Positions 49,371-55,790 of a stretch of DNA of 55,790 bases are shown piece after piece. Under the pieces are notes generated by a model that was not told the DNA's origin, did no database searches, and saw only the letters and a list, made by a program, of their open reading frames with translations. The position numbers and the translations under genes were made by a program. Location: NCBI GenBank assembly GCA_002359635.1, contig DENJ01000111.1:59425-115214 (forward strand), given 5' to 3'. Each line of letters opens with the position of its first letter. Within the stretch, counting starts at the first letter, position 1. The stretch comes from Burkholderiales bacterium UBA2647. Lineage in GTDB: Bacteria > Pseudomonadota > Gammaproteobacteria > Burkholderiales > Burkholderiaceae_E.

Positions 49371-49898
49371 ATGAGCCCCCGAACGCCGCTTTTTGCCTTG
49401 GTCATGGCAATCGGTATGACGGCGGCGCTTATCGGCTGCACCTTGCTTGAACCGATCACTGGTTTTAAGCACTATGCGCCAACGCAGGCGATGATGGCCC
49501 TTTCGCCTAAACAGTTAAGCGCTTTACTCGGTCAGCCCGCGGCGACCTTAAAGACGGATTCAGGGACGCGGCTGATCTTTACCCGTGGCCCGTTTGGCAG
49601 GCATAGCTATGCGGTTGACTTTAATCAAAACGAAGAGGCTATCGGTTTTGAGCAGTTACTTGTCGAAGCGCGATTTGCAAAGATTCTTCCAGGCATGGGG
49701 CCTGAAGCGGTGATTGCGATGATTGGCCCCTCAACCATCCAGCAAGGTCTTGCCAGGCAGTGGGGCTCGGTCTGGTCTTATCGATTTGAAACCAGTCAAT
49801 GTATTTGGTTTCAGATCGAATGGGATACCCAAATGACGGTCCGAAGCGCAGGCTACGGCATTCCCCCGGAGTGTCAACGGCGAGGCGGTTTTTTCTAG
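49371..49898 (+). CDS. putative lipoprotein
   Basis: The 175-residue protein has an N-terminal lipoprotein signal with lipobox LIGC (Cys23) and no other recognised domain. The middle contains a beta-rich segment (SQCIWFQIEWDTQM) and a repeated LPGMGPEAVIAMIGPST-like stretch that resembles BamE/SmpA-type lipoproteins at a guess. It follows the acyl-CoA synthetase by 12 bases, so it may be co-transcribed. I cannot assign a function. Confidence 0.75.
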   Translation: MSPRTPLFALVMAIGMTAALIGCTLLEPITGFKHYAPTQAMMALSPKQLSALLGQPAATLKTDSGTRLIFTRGPFGRHSYAVDFNQNEEAIGFEQLLVEARFAKILPGMGPEAVIAMIGPSTIQQGLARQWGSVWSYRFETSQCIWFQIEWDTQMTVRSAGYGIPPECQRRGGFF

Positions 49899-49917
49899 TC
49901 GCGAATGATTGAGATGC

Positions 49918-50844
49918 TCATGACATTGACTTGAGCGCAAAGGCCGCATAAATCAGCGCAGGAAAGCAACTGCTCCAAGCCCACAAAAACCGATTAAGGC
50001 CGAAATACCACAACACCATGCTGTGAAACCCGAAAGCAGCAAGGCAGGCCATCACAGCGAGATAAGGGTGTAGTAGCAGCAAGGGCATGGCACACTCCCA
50101 AAGGGTGAACCCCCAGCTTGCAAGCCTGGCAATGCCCTTGGTGCGAAATAAGCTGGTGGACTTCAAAGGACCATGAACCGAAGCATCTAGAAAGTGTGTT
50201 AGTGCAAGCCCGTTGCGCCAGTTCGGATCTCTAAGTTTTATAGCGCCCGAGACAACATAAGAACTAAGACTTTGGATCACGATGAACCAAAGGCTGAGCT
50301 GGGCGGCAATGTTTTGAAGTTTGATGTCCGCGAGCGGGAGCCCAAATCGACAAATTTCCCCGAGCATGAGGGCATTAAGCAGACTTAAGCTCATGGCGTC
50401 GCTGCCGCCATTGAGCGTGCCGCGCCAGCGGATCATCCAAAACACTTGGCTCATCCAAAGCACAACGATGCCAGCTGAAATCAGTGTCGCGCTGCTGAGG
50501 ACGATTGCCCACGGAGAACTCGTCAACAGCGCGATCTCATCGCTATTAGATTGATGGCGTACATAGATGGCAAGCGCGGCACTCAAAAGCATGAACAGTG
50601 CGACGAAAGCTCTTGCAGCGACAAGGTAAGAAAGTCTTCGGGCTTCAAAAAGCCATGCTAAAGCTTTAAAGCATTGGGGCCAGCCTGCTTTAAGATCGTG
50701 ACCGAGTAGGGCCCAACTACCAAATGGCAATACGCCCAAACTGTTGATGATCTTGCGATCTTCCATGCACTGCAAAAGCAGGCTCAGGGCAAGGAGCAAT
50801 TTGACGGCGTTTAGTGCAAGATCGGCTTCTGCCAGTAAAGCCAT
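49918..50844 (-). CDS. HTTM/vitamin K-dependent carboxylase-like membrane protein
   Basis: The roughly 308-residue protein has about eight to ten hydrophobic segments and the HTTM signatures: VSGAIKLRDPNWRNGLAL (the SGxxKLxxxxWxxGxAL pattern) and FHSMVLWYFGLNRFLWAWSS near the C terminus. These identify a bacterial relative of vitamin K gamma-carboxylases, integral membrane enzymes that fix CO2 or modify a protein, but no soluble C-terminal domain is present. ATG 50844 is chosen; TTG 50853 lies upstream. The 200-residue protein just before it on the same strand, 11 bases from this start (2 from the TTG), is likely its partner. Confidence 0.72.
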   Translation of the reverse strand: MALLAEADLALNAVKLLLALSLLLQCMEDRKIINSLGVLPFGSWALLGHDLKAGWPQCFKALAWLFEARRLSYLVAARAFVALFMLLSAALAIYVRHQSNSDEIALLTSSPWAIVLSSATLISAGIVVLWMSQVFWMIRWRGTLNGGSDAMSLSLLNALMLGEICRFGLPLADIKLQNIAAQLSLWFIVIQSLSSYVVSGAIKLRDPNWRNGLALTHFLDASVHGPLKSTSLFRTKGIARLASWGFTLWECAMPLLLLHPYLAVMACLAAFGFHSMVLWYFGLNRFLWAWSSCFPALIYAAFALKSMS

Positions 50845-50855
50845 CACCGCCAATC

Positions 50856-51458
50856 TTATGCTGAGACTGCGCTTGCTTGAACGGTCAATACTGCCCTGAT
50901 TTGGGGACAGTCGAGCGATTCAGAAAGCAGTATCAAACGTTCGTCTTCCAGATCAAGATCCAGGCTGATTTGATCAGGCGGATCATGCTCAGTGCGAAGA
51001 GGGTCAATGAGCAAGAGTCGAAACTGCATGCGGCTCGCTGTGGGCCACTGCTTGCTCACCAGTGATTTTGCAAGCGCTTGAACACACAAGTAAACACTGC
51101 TGTCCAATAGGCTCGAATCGCTTGGGGTGGGCTCGGTCAGTTCGACGGCCAGTTGCTCAACAAGGCTTTGCTGATAAAGTTCCGAACAGACCAAGGGTTG
51201 GTAAAAGGCCGCCCTCCATGTGCGCTTAGCCTGCGGAAGAAAGCTCTGCCACAGCGTCCAGTTTCCGCCTGGCAGGAGCGCTCTCATTTGTAGTATCGGA
51301 CGATGGCCGAGTCGATCGAAAAAATGCCAGCTTGGAAAAAAGCCGCGAAGCAGTCTAAGCCATGGGCTCTTGACCGCGTTGTTGCGCCATCGCATGGCGA
51401 GCCAAAGTACAAGCACATAGATCGATATGAAAAAACTTACGACCGCGATCGGTTCCAT
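50856..51458 (-). CDS. unknown partner of the HTTM protein
   Basis: I do not recognise this 200-residue protein by name. The N terminus (residues 4-24) is a single membrane segment, then comes RLLRGFFPSWHFFDRLGH, and the rest is soluble, beta-rich and acidic (EDERLILLSESLDCP), probably facing one side of the membrane. Its position immediately upstream of the HTTM gene suggests a membrane-bound partner or substrate protein. It is preceded by an 88-base gap to the SDR on the same strand. Function unknown. Confidence 0.75.
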   Translation of the reverse strand: MEPIAVVSFFISIYVLVLWLAMRWRNNAVKSPWLRLLRGFFPSWHFFDRLGHRPILQMRALLPGGNWTLWQSFLPQAKRTWRAAFYQPLVCSELYQQSLVEQLAVELTEPTPSDSSLLDSSVYLCVQALAKSLVSKQWPTASRMQFRLLLIDPLRTEHDPPDQISLDLDLEDERLILLSESLDCPQIRAVLTVQASAVSA

Positions 51459-51546
51459 ATTATTTCGAAGCTATATCGTGCGTGAATTCATATCGGAATG
51501 GCGACAGCCGAGTCCGCTAACGCGATGATTGCGGTTGCTAAATCGC

Positions 51547-52329
51547 CTAAACGAGGAGCATGCCACCGTCAATAAGCATCGATTGTCCTGTGATGGCTTT
51601 AGATTCCTCGCTGGCAAGCAGTACGGCCATATGGGCGATCTCTTCGGGTTGCAGCACACGACCTATCGGAATTCGGGAAAGTGTCGCTCCAATAACCGCC
51701 TCGACATCGACGCCAGCCTGTTGAGCATAGCCACGCTTCAAGTCCTCAACCATGTCGGTCTGCACGAACCCCGGGCAGATCGCATTAACGCGTACGCCGC
51801 TTGCGGCGACTTCCAAGGCAACGCAGCGGGTCAGGCCGACGACGGCATGCTTGCTGACGTTGTAGGCGCTTTGATTGCGGGAGCCCCATTTTCCTGCGGT
51901 TGAAGCGATGTTGATGATGCTTCCCCTCGTCTGCGCTTTCATGCCCGGCAACACGGCTTGCATGAAATGCAAGACACCAAACAAGTTAACGTCTAAAAGC
52001 GTCTGGAAATCCTCTGCGCTGTAATCTAGGAAAGCGCGCGAGCGATAAATGCCTGCGTTGTTCACCAGAACATCGATACCCCCAAAGCTGCGCTCGACCT
52101 GCTCAACCGCCTGAAAACAAGCTTGGCGGTTACGAACATCAACTTGCAAGAGAAGGCAGCTTGAGGCATCAAGACCGCTTTGTTGTGCGACTTCGTCAAG
52201 GCTATCGCGCTTGGTTGCAAGAAGGGCAATGCTTGCACCTTCGCGGGCAAAGGCAAGCGCAATGGCCCGCCCAATGCCTCGACTTGCGCCGGTGATTAAT
52301 GCACGATGACCGCGTAGCCTTTCACCCAT
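51547..52329 (-). CDS. SDR-family oxidoreductase (FabG/3-hydroxybutyrate dehydrogenase-like)
   Basis: The 260-residue protein is a classical SDR with intact catalytic residues: TGASRGIG at 13-20, NNAG at 90-93, Asn114, Ser143 (IASTAG), Tyr156 and Lys160 in SAYNVSKHA. CPGFVQTDM and IDGGML close the fold. It may reduce a 3-oxoacyl-ACP or oxidise 3-hydroxybutyrate or another secondary alcohol. It follows the cytochrome c' gene by 41 bases on the same strand and precedes the HTTM pair, but does not clearly belong with either. Confidence 0.93.
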   Translation of the reverse strand: MGERLRGHRALITGASRGIGRAIALAFAREGASIALLATKRDSLDEVAQQSGLDASSCLLLQVDVRNRQACFQAVEQVERSFGGIDVLVNNAGIYRSRAFLDYSAEDFQTLLDVNLFGVLHFMQAVLPGMKAQTRGSIINIASTAGKWGSRNQSAYNVSKHAVVGLTRCVALEVAASGVRVNAICPGFVQTDMVEDLKRGYAQQAGVDVEAVIGATLSRIPIGRVLQPEEIAHMAVLLASEESKAITGQSMLIDGGMLLV

Positions 52330-52370
52330 GCTTTAAGCTGCCCGATCCAGTTTGTTTTGCTGGATCTCCT

Positions 52371-52835
52371 TTACTTCGCCCGGTAGTCATCGTGGCAAGC
52401 CTTGCAACTTGCAGCGGTGGCACTGACGGCGGCCTTTAGGTCGTCAAGTTTCCCTGTGCCAGCGGCCGTCTTTAATTTTGATACTTCGACCAGGAATTTA
52501 TCGTTGACCTGTTTGAAGCCATCCTTATCTTTCCAGATTTCTGCTTTGGCCTTGGTGTCGCCTTTGTCGGTGCCCTCGCCGAATGCAGCCCACGGCAACA
52601 CCGCCATGCTGGCAACAATCGCTGCGTTATCAGCTGCGACTTTGGCATCGTAGGGCGCCTTGCCCTGTGCCATCGCTGCAAGGCGGGCAAAATGCTGTTG
52701 CATCACGAAAAGTGCGTTTTTACGATACTTGATCGCATCTTCAGGCTTTGCAAACTGTGCCTGTGCCTGCGAGCCTAGAACGATAGCCGCACTGCATACA
52801 ACAAGGCTAAGACTGCGTTTGAACATGCTCGACAT
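52371..52835 (-). CDS. cytochrome c'
   Basis: The 154-residue product is a class II cytochrome c: a signal peptide (ending around QAQA) and a four-helix domain with the heme motif CKACH at residues 144-148 near the C terminus, the standard location for c'. Cytochrome c' binds NO and protects against nitrosative stress in the periplasm. ATG 52835 is chosen, with an ATG at 52826 as alternative. It is divergent from a cytochrome b561-like gene at 52913, 77 bases apart, a pairing commonly seen in Proteobacteria. Confidence 0.92.
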   Translation of the reverse strand: MSSMFKRSLSLVVCSAAIVLGSQAQAQFAKPEDAIKYRKNALFVMQQHFARLAAMAQGKAPYDAKVAADNAAIVASMAVLPWAAFGEGTDKGDTKAKAEIWKDKDGFKQVNDKFLVEVSKLKTAAGTGKLDDLKAAVSATAASCKACHDDYRAK

Positions 52836-52912
52836 ACGATTGCGCTGCGTTGTGGATCGGGAAGCGTTCATGGGCTAATGACTCCGAGAAGGTTTATGAT
52901 GAGGACGTCCGC

Positions 52913-53554
52913 ATGGCTTTTAATGATCGCATGACAGTGCAACAGAACGAAGTAAGTCAACCTATTCCGGTGTGGGATTGGCCCGTCCGGCTATTCCATT
53001 GGCTGCTGGCGCTGGCCGTGGCCGGACTGGTGTTGACGGGGCAAGAGGGCGGTGATGCCATGTCCCAGCATGCGCTATTCGGTTATGGTGTGCTTGGCCT
53101 GCTGGGTTTTCGCCTGATTTGGGGCTTTATCGGTTCCCCCACGGCGCGTTTCAGCCAATTTCTCGCCAGTCCTCGGCAAGTGCTGGCTTATTGGCGCCTT
53201 TCGCGCGATGAAAAAGCGAACTGGTTGGGTCATTCGCCGCCTGGCGCTTATGCGGTCATGTTGATGCTTACATTGCTCTTAGCACAGGCGCTAACGGGAC
53301 TGATGGCCGATGATGAGATTGCGTTTACCGGGCCTTTGGCCGCTGCGGTGCCGGGTTCCTGGTCAGCGTGGGCAACCTGGTATCACAAAAGCATTGGCAA
53401 ACCGGCAATCTTGTCGATGATTGCACTTCATCTTTCGGCGATTGCTTATTACGCCATCATCTTGCGAATTCCTTTGCTTGGCGCGATGATTTTTGGCAAG
53501 CGGGAGTTGCAAGGCTCGCGTGTTAAAGCAAGCGAAAGACAAAACGATGCTTGA
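52913..53554 (+). CDS. cytochrome b561 family protein
   Basis: The 213-residue membrane protein has about four to five helices and the conserved WDWPVRLFHWLLALAVAG opening with a heme-ligand histidine, GYGVLGLLGFRLIWGFIG, and WYHKSIGKPAILSMIALHLSAIAYY with further histidines. It is a di-heme cytochrome b of the Ni/Fe-hydrogenase I/formate dehydrogenase-like or b561 type, an electron carrier between quinone and periplasmic partners. ATG 52913, preceded by GAGGA, is taken as the start. Divergent from cytochrome c', its probable electron partner. Confidence 0.9.
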   Translation: MAFNDRMTVQQNEVSQPIPVWDWPVRLFHWLLALAVAGLVLTGQEGGDAMSQHALFGYGVLGLLGFRLIWGFIGSPTARFSQFLASPRQVLAYWRLSRDEKANWLGHSPPGAYAVMLMLTLLLAQALTGLMADDEIAFTGPLAAAVPGSWSAWATWYHKSIGKPAILSMIALHLSAIAYYAIILRIPLLGAMIFGKRELQGSRVKASERQNDA

Positions 53555-53625
53555 ACCAAGCGATGTTTTCCAACGCTGCCCTCGGTTTAATGAAGCACAG
53601 CGCTTGACTTGTCCCGGATATGGTT

Positions 53626-53638
53626 CGGGCTTGGCCCG
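53626..53638. repeat. small hairpin between convergent cytochrome b and DUF2237 genes
   Basis: CGGGC (53626-53630) and GCCCG (53634-53638) with a TTG loop lie in the 90-base convergent gap. The same region holds two imperfect copies of a 16-base direct repeat (TTGGCC-GCCCC- type, 53631-53646 and 53658-53673). No T-run follows, so a terminator is uncertain. Confidence 0.35.
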
Positions 53639-53644
53639 CCCCGG

Positions 53645-54028
53645 TTAAGCTTTGGGGTTGGCCTGCCCCAGTTCCATCAGCGCCTCCAGGGGTACGATTT
53701 TGAGCGCGGCCTGATGCGTTGCCTCCAGCACAACCGGCGGCGCGAAGCCAGCCTCGTAAGCTTGCAACCAACGCGATGCGCAAACACACCAGCGATCACC
53801 AGCCTTCAGCCCGGGGAAACGGTACTGCGGCAGCGGCGTTGATAAATCGTTACCCACCGATCTTGAAAAGCTAAGGAAAGCCTCGGTCACCTTACAGCAC
53901 ACGGTGTGGCTGCCAAGGTCCTGGGGGCCGGTTTCGCAACAGCCGTCGCGGAAAAATCCTGTGACTGGGTCGTAAGAACAGGCCATTAATGGCGTTCCCA
54001 GAACATTGATGGAACCATGAATACTCAT
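53645..54028 (-). CDS. DUF2237 family protein
   Basis: The 127-residue protein resembles the DUF2237 family of small cysteine-rich proteins: LGTPLMACSYDPVTGFFRDGCCETGPQDLGSH then TVCCKVT, FLSFSRSVGNDLSTP and KAGDRWCVCASRW. The conserved cysteines suggest metal binding, but function is unknown. ATG 54028 leaves the conserved core near the N terminus; ATG 54073 would add 15 variable residues. It is convergent with the cytochrome b gene and divergent from the GMC oxidoreductase with 87 bases between starts. Confidence 0.87.
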   Translation of the reverse strand: MSIHGSINVLGTPLMACSYDPVTGFFRDGCCETGPQDLGSHTVCCKVTEAFLSFSRSVGNDLSTPLPQYRFPGLKAGDRWCVCASRWLQAYEAGFAPPVVLEATHQAALKIVPLEALMELGQANPKA

Positions 54029-54115
54029 GACTTGATCCGAAAGCTTGCTGTTTTGACCGAGCCATGCTCTCATAAAAACATGCTGGTTTCTAGAAGGCCA
54101 TAAGGAGCGTGTGCA

Positions 54116-55747
54116 ATGCAGACCTACGATTATGTGATTGTTGGCGCCGGTTCTGCGGGTGCGGTACTTGCATCACGATTGAGTGAAGATCCTGCGGTAG
54201 AGGTCTTGCTGATCGAGGCAGGCGTCGAGAGCCACCCCTATACCCGCATGCCTTTGTCATTTGGCCTTCTGATTGATCGTCCTGAAGCAAATTGGCTCTA
54301 CGAGTCCGAGCCTGAGCCCAACACGGCGCATCGGAAAATCCCTGTTCCAAGGGGCAAGATTCTCGGTGGATCAAGCGCGATTAATGGCATGGTATGGGTT
54401 CGGGGACAGCCGCAGGACTATGAAACTTGGGAGAAAATGGGGGCAAGAGGCTGGGCTTGGCGAGATCTTGCTCCTCTATTTCAAAAAATAGAGCATTTCG
54501 TAGATGGCGACGGTGCCAATGGTCGAGGGACCGAGGGGCCCCTCAAAGTCACTGTTGTGTCCGACGAAAATCCTTTATACGACGCGCTGTTTGAGGCTGG
54601 GAAAGACGCAGGCTATCCGGTCAATCCGGATTACAACAGCCTTGATCAAGAAGGTATCGTCAAGACACAGGCCTCGATTTATCAGGGCAGGCGTATGAGC
54701 GTTGCTCACTGCTATTTGGAACCTGCGCGTCGTCGACCGAATCTGCATATCGCTACCCAAGCCCATGTGACAGAACTTGTACTCGATGGCAAGCGTTGCA
54801 CAGGAGTCCGTTATCGACGGGGAAACGAACAGGTAACAGTGCGTGCGCTTGAGACGGTGCTTTGCGCGGGGGGCGTTGCCAGTCCTCAATTGCTGGAACT
54901 CTCAGGGATCGGCAACCCCCAAATCCTACAGCAGCACGGGATCGAAGTGAAGCACGCATTGCCAGCCGTAGGCGAAAACTTTCGGGATCATTTGAATGCG
55001 CGCATTGTTTGGCGTTTGAAGGATCCGCGTGTTTCTTACAATCATATGGCCAGAGGTTTGGGGGCGGTTACCCAAATGATGAAATACATCACCACGGGTA
55101 CGGGCTTCATGAGCCTTCCTTCGGCGCCCATGCTGGCATTCTTAAAAACTGACCCAGCAATGGCCACGCCGGATGTGCAAATGCATTTGGTCCCTTATTC
55201 GATCAAAGATCCAAAAACAAGAAAGTTACAAGACTTTCCATCAATGACGATTGCATGCTATCAATTAAGGCCAGAGAGTTTAGGGTCGATACATATTCGT
55301 TCTGCCGACCCGATGGTTCAACCTTGTATACAGTTCAATTTTTTATCAGATCCTGTCGATCAAAAGGCAATGATTGATGGGTTCCGCATGATGCGTCGGA
55401 TTGTGGCTACTGCAGCCATGGATCGTTATCGCGATGTTGAGGTGTCACCCGGCGAGCATTTGCAATCCGATTTGGAAATCTTGGATTGGATCCGCGCCCA
55501 TGCGCATACCGCTTACCATCCGATAGGGACCTGTCGGATGGGTGCAGGCTCAGATGCTGTCGTTGACCCTAAGTTACGCGTGCATGGACTCGCCGGTTTG
55601 CGCGTGGCAGACGCATCTATTTTTCCAACAATGCCCTCCGGCAATACCAATGCACCGGCGATTATGGTTGGGGAAAAAGCGGCAGAGATCTTAAAGGCAA
55701 GCCATGCGCTGCAAAAACGAATCCAGGGTGAACTCGAAGTTGCTTGA
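54116..55747 (+). CDS. GMC-family oxidoreductase (choline dehydrogenase-like)
   Basis: The 543-residue flavoprotein is a glucose-methanol-choline oxidoreductase: YDYVIVGAGSAGAVLASRLS at the start for FAD, RGKILGGSSAINGMVWVRG as the first GMC signature, and AYHPIGTCRMG with the catalytic histidine plus PSGNTNAPAIMVGEKAAE. It oxidises primary alcohols; choline or an aliphatic alcohol is possible. AAGGAG precedes ATG 54116. It ends 43 bases before the window edge, so any partner gene downstream (for example an aldehyde dehydrogenase) cannot be seen. No betaine gene is visible on this side. Confidence 0.95.
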   Translation: MQTYDYVIVGAGSAGAVLASRLSEDPAVEVLLIEAGVESHPYTRMPLSFGLLIDRPEANWLYESEPEPNTAHRKIPVPRGKILGGSSAINGMVWVRGQPQDYETWEKMGARGWAWRDLAPLFQKIEHFVDGDGANGRGTEGPLKVTVVSDENPLYDALFEAGKDAGYPVNPDYNSLDQEGIVKTQASIYQGRRMSVAHCYLEPARRRPNLHIATQAHVTELVLDGKRCTGVRYRRGNEQVTVRALETVLCAGGVASPQLLELSGIGNPQILQQHGIEVKHALPAVGENFRDHLNARIVWRLKDPRVSYNHMARGLGAVTQMMKYITTGTGFMSLPSAPMLAFLKTDPAMATPDVQMHLVPYSIKDPKTRKLQDFPSMTIACYQLRPESLGSIHIRSADPMVQPCIQFNFLSDPVDQKAMIDGFRMMRRIVATAAMDRYRDVEVSPGEHLQSDLEILDWIRAHAHTAYHPIGTCRMGAGSDAVVDPKLRVHGLAGLRVADASIFPTMPSGNTNAPAIMVGEKAAEILKASHALQKRIQGELEVA

Positions 55748-55790
55748 TCCTTGGTCAGTCCTCAGCTTGATGTCTGCTGTTTGATGTCCG

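Overview
The window is a dense stretch of a bacterial chromosome, 53 protein-coding genes in 55.8 kb, with no rRNA, tRNA, CRISPR array, insertion sequence, phage gene or origin that I can see. The gene content points to a betaproteobacterium of the order Burkholderiales: two Bug-family (tripartite-tricarboxylate type) periplasmic receptors, two TRAP transporters of different classes, tcuAB-type tricarballylate oxidation genes, cytochrome c' beside a cytochrome b561, BenE and homogentisate dioxygenase. The moderately high GC and heavy use of GCC/GGC/CTT/CAA codons fit a mid-GC member of the group; genus is not determinable by eye.

Layout. 1-3.7 kb: N-formylglutamate amidohydrolase, an AstE/aspartoacylase-like enzyme, a PfkB sugar kinase and a DsbA/FrnE-like oxidoreductase. 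3.7-7.2 kb: membrane-anchored penicillin-acylase-type Ntn hydrolase and a TesB-like thioesterase. 7.2-13.8 kb: a same-strand run SDR - Bug receptor - tcuA - tcuB - Bug receptor - serine beta-lactamase-like hydrolase, which looks like one operon for uptake and oxidation of a small polycarboxylate. 13.8-24.1 kb: alpha/beta hydrolase back-to-back with hmgA, a DEAD-box helicase, SMP-30 lactonase, TrhO, alpha/beta hydrolase, RraA-like aldolase, an unknown protein, a DUF2796/ZrgA-like protein, dienelactone hydrolase and BenE. 24.1-27.5 kb: a DctQ-DctM-DctP TRAP transporter on the minus strand. 27.7-37.3 kb: AGT-like aminotransferase, gamma-glutamyltransferase-like Ntn hydrolase, an apparently exported methyltransferase, a TAXI-type TRAP receptor with fused permease, an L-asparaginase, a Sel1-repeat protein and a D-cysteine desulfhydrase/ACC deaminase-like enzyme, suggesting scavenging of amino-acid derived compounds. 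37.4-46.8 kb: MOSC protein, type II NADH dehydrogenase, PQQ-type sugar dehydrogenase, PhzF, DUF423, MFS, PhyH dioxygenase, ABC exporter, GST. 47-49.9 kb: SDR, acyl-CoA synthetase, lipoprotein. 49.9-55.8 kb: HTTM (vitamin-K carboxylase-like) membrane protein and a partner, FabG-like SDR, cytochrome c', cytochrome b561, DUF2237, GMC oxidoreductase.

The genes read as a scavenging and catabolic region: many periplasmic receptors and permeases for carboxylates, paired with hydrolases, oxidoreductases and PLP enzymes that would open, deaminate or oxidise the imported compounds. Genes are packed tightly, with short overlaps at several convergent and tandem junctions; the longest gaps are about 225 bases (27510-27734) and 206 bases (46766-46971), so there is no gene-free stretch over 300 bases. 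I found no recognisable transcription-factor gene in the whole window, so regulation must come from elsewhere or from the cis elements noted.

No single locus is a clear-cut new system. The best candidates for something undescribed are the aminotransferase/GGT/exported-methyltransferase/TAXI-TRAP/asparaginase island, the HTTM protein with its 200-residue partner, the two short-chain dehydrogenases that lack the catalytic tyrosine, and the PhyH dioxygenase-ABC exporter pair.
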